Positions 6,869-14,243 of a DNA stretch of 34,064 bases are shown piece after piece. The notes below the pieces were generated by a model. That model was not told where the DNA came from, ran no database searches, and saw only the letters and a list, made by a program, of their open reading frames with translations. This stretch comes from DASPJR01 sp035628505. Its GTDB lineage: Bacteria; Planctomycetota; SZUA-567; H5-PLA8. Both the position numbers and the translations under genes were made by a program. How positions within the stretch are numbered: the stretch's first letter is position 1; each line of letters starts with the position of its first letter. The stretch spans positions 1 through 34,064 of the forward strand of contig DASPJR010000193.1 in assembly GCA_035628505.1 (NCBI GenBank), given 5' to 3'.

Positions 6869-9049
6869 ATGACGATAGATAACGAATCGATCAGCCGCTT
6901 CGAGTATCTCGCCGGCCGCTTTTTCGACGGCAGCCTGGACGAACACGAAGACCAGGAACTCGCCGGCATTCTCAAGGCTGATGGCACGCTGGCTGAACGT
7001 TTCCTGGAGCAGGCACGCATCGAGCGGCTTATCGGGTACGGCTCGGATCCGGCGCGGCTCTCCGATGAAGCCTTTGCCGACACAGTCATGCGCAGCATCG
7101 CTTTTGAAGACCCCGTCGAAAGCGAACGCTTCGCACACAATGTTGTTCGCGCGGTGCGTGAAAATGTCGGGATGAGCACAAGCCGCCGCTTGAGCCTGCG
7201 TTCGCGCCGGCGCATCCAGCGGCCATCGCACATGCCGCAGACAATCGTCATGGCCGTGGCCGCCGCGCTGGCGCTTGCGCTGCTCCTGGCGCTGGCTTCC
7301 GGACCGTCCTCGCCGCGCCGGGTCGCTCACAACGAACCCGTGCGAGTGGAAACAATCAATCTGACTGTGCGCCAGGCAGTGGATGATGCCGCTGCGCCGG
7401 GCGATTCAGCTGCCGCACCCCGGGCGCGCATTGAAGCCACGCAAGATGAGGCCCCTGCGCTCCAGACCTTCACGGATGCTCAGAAGTCCGATGAAGGCCG
7501 CAGCATTCTCCCGGTTGAGATACCTGCTGCCGCTCAAGCGAAAGCAGAAGAAAAACAAGCCATCGTCAGCGCGCCGGCACAGCTTCCCAAAGCGTCAACG
7601 GCTGCAGCCGCGTCAGTGCAGCGAACCGGCGGCAAAGTTATGGCGCAGCTCGCAAAGTTAAACAATGTCAAAGCAGTGAGAATTGCCGCCGGATCCAAGG
7701 AGGAAAAGCCGCTTGCAGAGCAGGCCATGCTCTCTGATGGCGACACTCTGCGCGTGCTCAGCCCGGACATCAGCGCAAGTGAAGCATTGCCGGGCTCGCG
7801 CCATGCCGAGCTGATCATGGGCGACGGCAGCCAACTGGTCGTCAGCGAAGGTGCCACACTGCTGCTGGCGATGGAAGGCGCCGCGCCGCGACCGGTGCTA
7901 GAACGCGGCGAAGTGCTGGCACGCATCAGGCCGCAAATTCCCGGCAGCAATCTAATCATCAAGACAAAGCAGGGGGCTGAAGCCGCGGTGCTTGGGACGG
8001 TTTTCACGCTCAAAGCGGATACCGGCAACCGCCGCGTGGAGCTGCGTGTTGATGAAGGCAAGGTTCAGTTCTCGAACAAAGGCGAGAAGCGCCTGGTGGT
8101 CGCTGACGAAGCGTGTGTGGCGGAAGACGGAAAAATCCCCAGTCAGCCCTTCGCCTTCCGCCCAAGGCCTGCAATTCTCGCGGGCGTGCTGACGGATAAG
8201 GAAACGGGCCGGCCGATTCCCAACGCAACAATCACGGTTGCGCCGTACGCCGAGCGCCAGAAAGCACTGCCGCATCTGGGAACAAAAACAGACGCTCAGG
8301 GCCGCTTCACGATTGAAAACCTGCGCGAAGGCCTCTCGTTTATTCTCGCCAAGACAGATGATGGTGGGCCGGCGGGATTGCAGGGCCGCGGCACCATCGT
8401 CCGCACGCGCCTGACCGGCGGCGAGAAGAACATGCTCAACATCAGCATGGAGAAAGGCGCGGTCGCGGTTGGAAAACTTTACGAGCCTGGCGGCAAGACA
8501 ATCGTCGGCGCGACCGTGCGGCTGGTGCCGCCGGCAAGCGACGGGCAATCCATGGATCTGAAAGTCACGCAGAATGGCACGCAGACGGACTGGTCCGCGG
8601 TCGCGCTCGAGGGCAACGGCAAGTACCTCGCCATCGTCGAAAAGCCCGGCTTCATCGCACGCATCAAGAACATGCGCCTGAATGATATTCGCTCGCACAT
8701 TGTCACGAACTGGCCGCTTGAAGTTCAGCTCGCGCCGTCGGCGGTTCTAAAGGGCCGCGTGCTGAACCCTTCCGGATTGCCGATCACCGACCCGCCGGGA
8801 GCCAATCTGCTGGACCCGCGCCTGCCGCGCACAATTGTGACACTCGCCGCCTCGAGCGGAACGACGTGGTCGGCCGAAGCTGAAGCCGACGGAACATTTG
8901 TATTTAACACGAACCTCGATAGCGGCGCGTATGACATCAAGATCGAGCGCTTCGGCTTCGCGCCGCTGATCAAACGCATCAATCTCGTTGCCGGTCAGAC
9001 GCTTGAACTTCCGGCGACGCTGGACTTCGCAAAGGCCGCGGCGCGGTAG
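6869..9049 (+). CDS. FecR-domain transmembrane protein with carboxypeptidase-regulatory-like domains (putative anti-sigma factor)
   Basis: A 726-residue protein from the ATG at 6869. The cytoplasmic N-terminus (about 1-60) resembles the short acidic helical segment of PVC FecR proteins. One membrane helix follows at about 124-145 (an Ala/Leu run after a basic SRRR cluster), then an Ala/Pro-rich linker. The periplasmic FecR domain (about 265-425) has GDTLRV, DGSQLVV, ERGEVLARI and LGTVFTLKA blocks. The rest (about 440-726) holds two or three beta-sandwich repeats like carboxypeptidase regulatory domains (LTDKETGRPIPNATITV and GRFTIENLREGL). It is co-directional with the sigma factor and probably transmits an envelope signal to it. 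Start choice is uncertain: GTG 6857 and TTG 6836 are also in frame, and none has a strong ribosome-binding site. Confidence 0.85.
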   Translation: MTIDNESISRFEYLAGRFFDGSLDEHEDQELAGILKADGTLAERFLEQARIERLIGYGSDPARLSDEAFADTVMRSIAFEDPVESERFAHNVVRAVRENVGMSTSRRLSLRSRRRIQRPSHMPQTIVMAVAAALALALLLALASGPSSPRRVAHNEPVRVETINLTVRQAVDDAAAPGDSAAAPRARIEATQDEAPALQTFTDAQKSDEGRSILPVEIPAAAQAKAEEKQAIVSAPAQLPKASTAAAASVQRTGGKVMAQLAKLNNVKAVRIAAGSKEEKPLAEQAMLSDGDTLRVLSPDISASEALPGSRHAELIMGDGSQLVVSEGATLLLAMEGAAPRPVLERGEVLARIRPQIPGSNLIIKTKQGAEAAVLGTVFTLKADTGNRRVELRVDEGKVQFSNKGEKRLVVADEACVAEDGKIPSQPFAFRPRPAILAGVLTDKETGRPIPNATITVAPYAERQKALPHLGTKTDAQGRFTIENLREGLSFILAKTDDGGPAGLQGRGTIVRTRLTGGEKNMLNISMEKGAVAVGKLYEPGGKTIVGATVRLVPPASDGQSMDLKVTQNGTQTDWSAVALEGNGKYLAIVEKPGFIARIKNMRLNDIRSHIVTNWPLEVQLAPSAVLKGRVLNPSGLPITDPPGANLLDPRLPRTIVTLAASSGTTWSAEAEADGTFVFNTNLDSGAYDIKIERFGFAPLIKRINLVAGQTLELPATLDFAKAAAR

Positions 9050-9095
9050 ATACTTTCCGCATTGCGACTCCCCCGAAACTGATCACAATAGTCAC

Positions 9096-9881
9096 ATGGC
9101 CATGACGCTAAGCTTTTTTGCGATCTTTATGGGGCTGATTTTTTATATACCCTACGCGCTGGCATGCAATTTTTTATTCCGGCTGATGATGAGCTCGCTG
9201 CCGGTCACGAAGGCCTTCGAGCCTGAGTGGCGCCGCGAACGGATGATGACGTTTCTGGCATTTCTCTGCGTGCCGCTGTTACATCTGGGTCCGCTTGTTC
9301 TGCTGGTCACCTATCTCTTCGGAGCACTGCGGCATTTTCGAGAAGTGAAGAGACTTTCGCTCGATGGCCAGTCGCCGCGGCTGCCGCGGATTCCGCGGAT
9401 GCGACTTGAGGAAATGCTGGTCATGGTCTTCAGCGTTGGGGCGTTCCCCATGATCTGCAATGCGTTGCTGGGCCTGAAACTCAACCAAAGCCAGTCGCAG
9501 CAATTCTTGACTTTCATGTTCATCGTCGGACTGATGGTTTTTCCGCTGTGTTTCATCAGCGCCTATCACCGCCTGGAAGCCAACCACGTTCCGCACGGGC
9601 GCACGCGCATGCTGTTCCTGCTGGTTTACCCGTACGTGCTCTGGTCCGTGCCGCTGATTCTGTTCGGCCTTCTTCTCATATTTTTTGGCATTCTGCGCAG
9701 CAACATAGACCTCGAAATTATTCTCATCTATTCGACCGCCGCGCTGCTTCCGCCGCTCATTGGAATCCCACTGAGCAGAATCGCGCGACGGGAAGGCGAT
9801 GCTGTTGCCGCACGTGAATCGACCGAGGCGGTGCCCGAGCCGCCGCTTTCAAAACTTCCTCCCGCAGAAGGCCGGATTTGA
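9096..9881 (+). CDS. polytopic membrane protein of unknown function
   Basis: A 261-residue integral membrane protein. Hydrophobic segments lie at about residues 4-30, 50-75, 105-125, 133-155, 170-200 and 205-228, giving about six helices. A charged loop follows the second and the C-terminal tail is Glu/Pro-rich. I do not recognise a family or motif. The ATG at 9096 was chosen because the extension to 8988 is Arg-rich and out of character. It follows the FecR-like gene by 46 bases and precedes the methyltransferase by 12, so it may be cotranscribed with either. Confidence 0.75.
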   Translation: MAMTLSFFAIFMGLIFYIPYALACNFLFRLMMSSLPVTKAFEPEWRRERMMTFLAFLCVPLLHLGPLVLLVTYLFGALRHFREVKRLSLDGQSPRLPRIPRMRLEEMLVMVFSVGAFPMICNALLGLKLNQSQSQQFLTFMFIVGLMVFPLCFISAYHRLEANHVPHGRTRMLFLLVYPYVLWSVPLILFGLLLIFFGILRSNIDLEIILIYSTAALLPPLIGIPLSRIARREGDAVAARESTEAVPEPPLSKLPPAEGRI

Positions 9882-9893
9882 TAAACTGCACGC

Positions 9894-11120
9894 ATGAGAA
9901 AACGAAAAGAAATTGAAGCTCCCGTGCTGCCGCAGGCGGGCGACACGCTCCCCGTCATCGAACTGACCACGCGCCACACCTCCGGCCACCCGTGGGTGTT
10001 CCGGCGCATGGTCGGCGAGCCGTACAGCGAAATCGAGCCCGGTACGCTGGTTGAAGTTCTCGACAAACACGGCCAGCACGTTGGCCGGGGGTTCTATAAT
10101 CCCTATTCAGAGATCGCCATCCGTCTTCTCACCACCGACCGTGGCGCATTCCCTGAACGCCGCTGGTTTCTGGGCGCGATCACGCGCGCGGTTCGCTTGC
10201 GCCACGATGTACTGAAGCTTCCGTCGGTCTGTAACGCTTACCGGCTGATTCATTCAGAAGGTGACGGCTTATCGGGACTGGTCGCCGACAAGTACGACAA
10301 GACGATCGTTCTGCAACTCTTCAGCGCCGGCATTCACCGGCATCTGGAATGGATCAAGCAGGGTTTCGCCGAGCACTTTCCTGATCATGAGATCATCGTG
10401 AAATCCGACCACCGCACGGAGAAGCTCGAAGGCCTGAAGATGGACGGCCCGCCGCCGCAGACGCGTGAAGTCGTCATTCACGAGCACAATTTAAAGCTCA
10501 ACGTCGACCTTCGCCGCGGGCACAAGACCGGCTATTTTCTCGATCAGCGTGAGAATCGCAGGCGCGTGGCCGAACTCTGCGCCGGGCAGGATGTCTTCGA
10601 CGGATTCTGTTATACGGGCGGCTTCGCGCTCTCGGCGACGCTGGGCGGCGCGCAATCCGTCGAGGCCGTCGATCTGGACGAGGAAGCCATCGAGCTCGCG
10701 GAGAAAAACAAGAAGCTGAACGAACTGGGCGATGCGCTGAAATTTGTTCATGGGAACGTATTCGATATCCTGCGCGACCGCCGTTCGGCCGGGAAGAAAT
10801 ACACGCGCATGATTCTCGACCCGGCGAAGCTCGCCGTGTCGCGCAACGAAATTCCTAAAGCGCTCTCCGCCTACGCGGACATGAACCGCCTCGGCATGCA
10901 GTGCGTTGCGCCCGGCGGCATTCTCGTGAGCTGCTCCTGCACCGGCCTGGTGAGTGAAGAGGACTTTTTGATGGCGCTGCGCGCCGCCGCAGCGGAAGCA
11001 CAAGTCGAGCTGCAGATCATCGGCATTTACGGCGCGCCGGGCGACCACCCCTGGGCCGTGCGCGTGCCCGAGGGCCGCTATCTGAAAGTGGTCTTCAGTC
11101 GCGTGATGCCGCTGAAGTGA
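9894..11120 (+). CDS. class I SAM-dependent rRNA methyltransferase, RlmI-like (23S rRNA m5C family)
   Basis: A 408-residue enzyme with the RlmI/PUA architecture. The N-terminal PUA domain (about 20-90) contains GHPWVFRRMV and RGFYNP. A central EEHEE-like domain follows. The Rossmann methyltransferase domain spans about 200-405. KTGYFLDQREN (211-221) precedes motif I, DVFDGFCYTGGF (233-244). VDLDE (259-263) is motif II. Motif IV reads DPAK (309-312), where DPPK is usual. Motif VI is LVSCSCTG, with Cys347/Cys349 as catalytic candidates. The likely role is C5-methylation of a cytosine in 23S rRNA, on family grounds. The DPPK-to-DPAK change is worth noting and may mark a subfamily. Confidence 0.88.
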   Translation: MRKRKEIEAPVLPQAGDTLPVIELTTRHTSGHPWVFRRMVGEPYSEIEPGTLVEVLDKHGQHVGRGFYNPYSEIAIRLLTTDRGAFPERRWFLGAITRAVRLRHDVLKLPSVCNAYRLIHSEGDGLSGLVADKYDKTIVLQLFSAGIHRHLEWIKQGFAEHFPDHEIIVKSDHRTEKLEGLKMDGPPPQTREVVIHEHNLKLNVDLRRGHKTGYFLDQRENRRRVAELCAGQDVFDGFCYTGGFALSATLGGAQSVEAVDLDEEAIELAEKNKKLNELGDALKFVHGNVFDILRDRRSAGKKYTRMILDPAKLAVSRNEIPKALSAYADMNRLGMQCVAPGGILVSCSCTGLVSEEDFLMALRAAAAEAQVELQIIGIYGAPGDHPWAVRVPEGRYLKVVFSRVMPLK

Positions 11121-11135
11121 GATCCGGCACCCGCT

Positions 11136-11192
11136 TCCTCGCCCCTCCGGGGAAAGGGCCGACGTGAGCGCAGCGAACGCGGGGTGAGGGGT
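11136..11192. repeat. left inverted repeat of the DUF559 cassette
   Basis: A 57-base GC-rich palindromic sequence. Its reverse complement matches 11619-11674 with one single-base indel and fewer than ten substitutions. Shared blocks are CCCCTCCGGGGA, AGGGCCGA, GAGCGCAGCGA and GGGGTGAGGGGT. The CCCCTCCGGGG segment can itself fold. It starts 15 bases after the methyltransferase stop. Confidence 0.85.
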
Positions 11193-11223
11193 AACCGCAG
11201 CCAAGCAGTCGAAAGCCAGATCT

Positions 11224-12444
11224 ATGAAACACGACCCCAGAACCGTAAGACGAGCCCGTGAACTTCGTCAGAATCTAGCGCCCGCAGAGAAGATTCTCTG
11301 GAAGAACCTACGCAGCCGAAATTTTGCGGATCTGAAATTCAGGCGCCAATACGAGATTGAGCCATACATTGCGGACTTCTACTGCGCCGCAGCAAAGGTG
11401 ATTGTTGAGCTTGATGGGCAGACGCATTTTGGTGCCGACTCGAAAGATCGGCGTCGACAGACTGAACTCGAAAAACGCGGCTTCAAAGTTCTTCGCTTCT
11501 GGAACTCGCAGATTTACGAACAGCTTGAAAGTGTCCTCAAAAATATCTGGAATGAATGTGACGCGCGAATACGAGAACTCGAACTGGAGAAAAAGGCGCA
11601 AGCAGATAGGCAGCGCCAACCCCTCACCCCGGACTCGCTGCGCTCGCTCGGCCCTCTCCCCGGAGGGGAGAGGGATTGCGCGATCGAAATTCTTTTCTCG
11701 GACGAATGCTTGCTTGCTATTAACAAACCTGCCGGATTTACAGTCCACGATGCCCCCGGAATGAGCATCTCGGTGATGCGCCTGCTGCGCGAACAGCATG
11801 GCCTTTCAGATCTCACGCCGATTCACCGCCTGGATAAGGACGCCTCGGGCGTGCTCCTGTTTGCAAAAACAAAAGCTGCCGCAAGTGCGCTGCAGCGGAA
11901 GTGGGAGACGGTGGAAAAAACGTATGTGGCGCTGTGCGAGAACGCTCCGCCGCAGAAATCAGGCACGATCGACGCGCCGATTCTCGAACATCAGACCGGC
12001 AAGCCCGAGCGGCTAGAAAACGCGCTGAAGTATTTTCGGAAAACACATCCGAAGATTAAGCTGCCTCCCCTTCCCCCGCCCAAAACCAGCTCGGTGCATC
12101 CAGCCGGCCGCCCCTCGCAGACGCGATACCGCGTGCTCGAGCAATTCATGACGCCGCGCGGCACGTGGTCGCTGCTTGAAGTTTCGCCACAGCAGGGCCG
12201 CATGCACCAGATCCGCGTTCATCTGAGCTATCTCGGCTGCGCGCTCGCGATTGATCCGCTCTATGGCAAAAAGGAGATTGCGGACCTGCCTGCGCTTACC
12301 CGTGTGCCGCTTCACGCGGCGAAGCTGGTTATTACACACAGAGGCAAAACGCTCACCTTTGATGCGCCGCTCGCTCAGGATATCTCACGCGCAATTGAAG
12401 ACCTGAAAATAGCTTCCCGCATGACAGGACAGCTACCGGGTTGA
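11224..12444 (+). CDS. DUF559 endonuclease-like domain fused to RluA-family pseudouridine synthase
   Basis: A 406-residue in-frame fusion. Residues 1-118 are a complete DUF559 domain, related to Vsr-like PD-(D/E)xK nucleases: LAPAEKILWKNLR, then Asp51 in YIADFYC, Glu62 and Asp64 in VIVELDGQTHF, and GFKVLRFWNSQI. Residues 121-150 form a charged linker ending in Pro/Gly-rich sequence translated from the cassette's right inverted repeat. Residues 154-400 are an RluA-type pseudouridine synthase: LLAINKPAGFTVH, the catalytic loop HRLDKDASG with Asp204, and GRMHQIRVHLSYLG. No ATG, GTG or TTG lies in frame between the repeat and the RluA domain, so the synthase can only be made as the fusion or from a non-standard start. 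The next Met (residue 180) would remove conserved sequence. Its RNA target cannot be told from sequence. Confidence 0.85.
   Translation: MKHDPRTVRRARELRQNLAPAEKILWKNLRSRNFADLKFRRQYEIEPYIADFYCAAAKVIVELDGQTHFGADSKDRRRQTELEKRGFKVLRFWNSQIYEQLESVLKNIWNECDARIRELELEKKAQADRQRQPLTPDSLRSLGPLPGGERDCAIEILFSDECLLAINKPAGFTVHDAPGMSISVMRLLREQHGLSDLTPIHRLDKDASGVLLFAKTKAAASALQRKWETVEKTYVALCENAPPQKSGTIDAPILEHQTGKPERLENALKYFRKTHPKIKLPPLPPPKTSSVHPAGRPSQTRYRVLEQFMTPRGTWSLLEVSPQQGRMHQIRVHLSYLGCALAIDPLYGKKEIADLPALTRVPLHAAKLVITHRGKTLTFDAPLAQDISRAIEDLKIASRMTGQLPG
11619..11674. repeat. right inverted repeat of the DUF559 cassette (coding)
   Basis: A 56-base sequence, the inverse of 11136-11192, lying inside the open frame and translated as a Pro/Leu/Gly-rich stretch joining the DUF559 and RluA domains. 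It ends one base before the RluA-like sequence resumes its normal composition. Confidence 0.85.
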
Positions 12445-12462
12445 AATCTTCTTTCATGGCGG

Positions 12463-12480
12463 CTTGGCGTGTTGGCGGTT
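12463..12480. repeat. short intergenic repeat (cttggcg type)
   Basis: CTTGGCGTGTTGGCGGTT lies between the convergent stop codons of the RluA fusion and the M20 peptidase. A close relative is at 23335-23356. It resembles the complement of the acgcaaag units after thrS. Confidence 0.5.
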
Positions 12481-12484
12481 TTAA

Positions 12485-13678
12485 CTACGCGTTGGCTGCA
12501 AGCCACTGATCGAGGCGCAGAATCGTTTCGCCGAGAAGATTCGCGCTGCGAGGCAAGTCGATCAAGCGCACGTATTCGCCGGCAACGTGGGCCTGTCCCG
12601 CATAACCCGGCCCGATGTTCAGGATGTCCATGCCGGCCTGCCGGAAGAGAACCATATCGGTGCGGGCGCGGTTCCAGCTGTAGCGCACCTGCTTGAAGAG
12701 AATGCCGCTGGCTTCGCTGGCGGCGCGCAGCAGCGGGCCCTGCGTGTCGGTCACACAAGCCGGCGCGTCGCAACGCAGCGTCCACGCTGCTTTCACCTCG
12801 CCGATATTCTGAGTCAGCGCGGCAATGTCATTTTCGACATCCTTGATCGTTTCACCCGGCGCGACGCGGCGGGAAATCGTGAGCTCGCAATGCTCGGGAA
12901 TGATGTTGGCCGCCGAACCGCCTTTGATCAGCGTCACGGCCGCCGCGGCGCGCGCATACACTTCGCCGAGAATATGAATGTCCTTGAAGCTGCGGTTGAG
13001 CTGGTCGACCCGCTGGCAAATGATACCGGCAGCATGTATGGCGCTCAGCCCTTTTTCAGGGCTTGCCGAATGCGCAGACCGGCCTGTTAGCGAAACGCGC
13101 GCAACGGCGTGCGCCTGGCAGCCGAGTGCGATCGTCGGACAAATGTGATCGCAGCTCGCCTCGGTCGTAATCGCCCAGCGGCCCGGCTGCTTTTTTAAAA
13201 TGCGGTGAACGCCGTTTATTTTGCCGTGCGCCGGCGACTCCTCGCAGATCGTAAATGAAACGACGAGCCGCAGATTTTTCGGCCGGTTCTCCGGCCGGGC
13301 GAAATGCGAGGCCAGATGCAGCATCACGGCAAGGCCCGATTTCATATCACTCGTGCCAAGCGCAACAATGCGGCGGTCATCGCCTTCGCCCGCAAGCTGC
13401 GGATGCCACGGATCGCTTTGCCAGCCTTCCACCGGCACAACGGTGTCCATGTGCCCGCTGAGATGGAGCGTGTTCGTGAGCGGATCGCCGGGCTGCGCCG
13501 GTTCGATCACGCAGTAGACATTGTCCTGCTCGTCGCGCTGCGAAGACAATCCGGCGCTGCTCAGAAACTTCTGAACGTAGTTGGCGACAGGGGCTTCTTC
13601 GCCAGACAGAGACTTGATCGCACACAGATCGATGACCGTCTGGCCGATCAGCTCTGCGTGAGCGGGAAGGACTATCAT
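12485..13678 (-). CDS. M20 family metallopeptidase (acetylornithine deacetylase / DapE-like)
   Basis: A 397-residue di-zinc amidohydrolase of the M20 clan. Metal ligands are visible: His76 in SGHMDTV (with Asp78), bridging Asp111 in LGTSDMKSG, the catalytic Glu145 and ligand Glu146 in ICEES, Glu173 in TTEAS, and His364 in GQAHVAGEY. The dimerisation lid spans about 185-300 and contains LTGRSAHSASPEKG. Such enzymes cleave N-acyl amino acids or di/tripeptides. The exact substrate (succinyl-diaminopimelate, acetylornithine or a peptide) cannot be assigned. No dap or arg genes are adjacent. It has no signal peptide, so it is cytoplasmic. Confidence 0.9.
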   Translation of the reverse strand: MIVLPAHAELIGQTVIDLCAIKSLSGEEAPVANYVQKFLSSAGLSSQRDEQDNVYCVIEPAQPGDPLTNTLHLSGHMDTVVPVEGWQSDPWHPQLAGEGDDRRIVALGTSDMKSGLAVMLHLASHFARPENRPKNLRLVVSFTICEESPAHGKINGVHRILKKQPGRWAITTEASCDHICPTIALGCQAHAVARVSLTGRSAHSASPEKGLSAIHAAGIICQRVDQLNRSFKDIHILGEVYARAAAAVTLIKGGSAANIIPEHCELTISRRVAPGETIKDVENDIAALTQNIGEVKAAWTLRCDAPACVTDTQGPLLRAASEASGILFKQVRYSWNRARTDMVLFRQAGMDILNIGPGYAGQAHVAGEYVRLIDLPRSANLLGETILRLDQWLAANA

Positions 13679-13756
13679 GCGCTCACGTTAGTAGCGGAAA
13701 TGCCAAAACGCAACCGGCTCCTTCCCGTCAAAAGGCAACACGCACCTACATTACGC

Positions 13757-14068
13757 TCACGAGCGGCTGCGCGAGGTTCTGCGGTGCGAGCTCGACGACT
13801 TGCTCCGCGAAGCGCTTGCTGACCGTGTCCGTTTAGCTGTGGCGCGGCCGCCGCGCTTGCCGCCCTTGCGCATGGGACTGTGGTCTTCGGGTTTTCCATA
13901 CCCGCCGCCGCCTTTCTTCTCACCGCCTTTGTGAATCTTGTTTACGGTGGCCCAGGCACGGCGCTTAGCTTCTTTGGCGGGCACGCCACGTTTCTCGTAC
14001 CCCTCCTCTATATGCTCGGCCTTCCGCTCCTGCTTGTTGGTGTACTTGCTCTTGGCACCGCGAGGCAT
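13757..14068 (-). CDS. small basic protein, 'plasmid stabilization protein'-like family
   Basis: A 103-residue, strongly basic protein. The N-terminal half (MPRGAKSKYTNKQERKAEHIEEGYEKRG followed by AKRRAWATVNK) matches a small family often labelled plasmid stabilization protein. The label has weak experimental support and the real function is unknown. Gly/Lys-rich sequence (GGEKKGGGGYGKPED) follows, and the last 30 residues are almost only Arg, Ser, Thr, Ala and Lys. The Met at 14068 was chosen because AAGGAG lies about 7 bases upstream and the family starts at MPRG. Nucleic-acid binding through the basic tail is plausible. Confidence 0.8.
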   Translation of the reverse strand: MPRGAKSKYTNKQERKAEHIEEGYEKRGVPAKEAKRRAWATVNKIHKGGEKKGGGGYGKPEDHSPMRKGGKRGGRATAKRTRSASASRSKSSSSHRRTSRSRS

Positions 14069-14165
14069 TGGCTTTCTCCTTATCAGGAAGTGGTGCCTCA
14101 ACGTCGGCAATTCCTGGACCAACCACCGGCGCTTGTCATGTCAGGTTTAGAGGAATATAGCTTAA

Positions 14166-14185
14166 ATGTATCATATGTGATACAT
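14166..14185. promoter_or_regulatory. operator-like palindrome upstream of the transglutaminase-like gene
   Basis: Perfect 8-bp arms ATGTATCA and TGATACAT are separated by TATG. The site lies 58 bases before the start codon at 14244, in an AT-rich stretch that contrasts with the GC-rich surroundings. Size and position fit a dimeric repressor or activator site; the regulator is unknown. Confidence 0.5.
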
Positions 14186-14243
14186 TCCCGAATTCTGCGG
14201 TGTATCGATCAATGGAGTTATTCCCTGCTCAGGAGATCTCTCA

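Larger units (their letters stand above)
11136..11674 (+). mobile_element. putative DUF559 endonuclease-like cassette with terminal inverted repeats
   Basis: A 539-bp segment bounded by imperfect inverted repeats of about 56 bp (11136-11192 and 11619-11674) that contains only a DUF559 domain frame. The right repeat is translated as residues 133-150 of the neighbouring fusion protein and leads straight into an RluA domain, as if the segment had landed at or near the 5' end of the pseudouridine synthase gene. No target-site duplication is obvious. No transposase is encoded unless the DUF559 protein itself acts on the repeats. Calling it mobile is inference. Confidence 0.55.
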
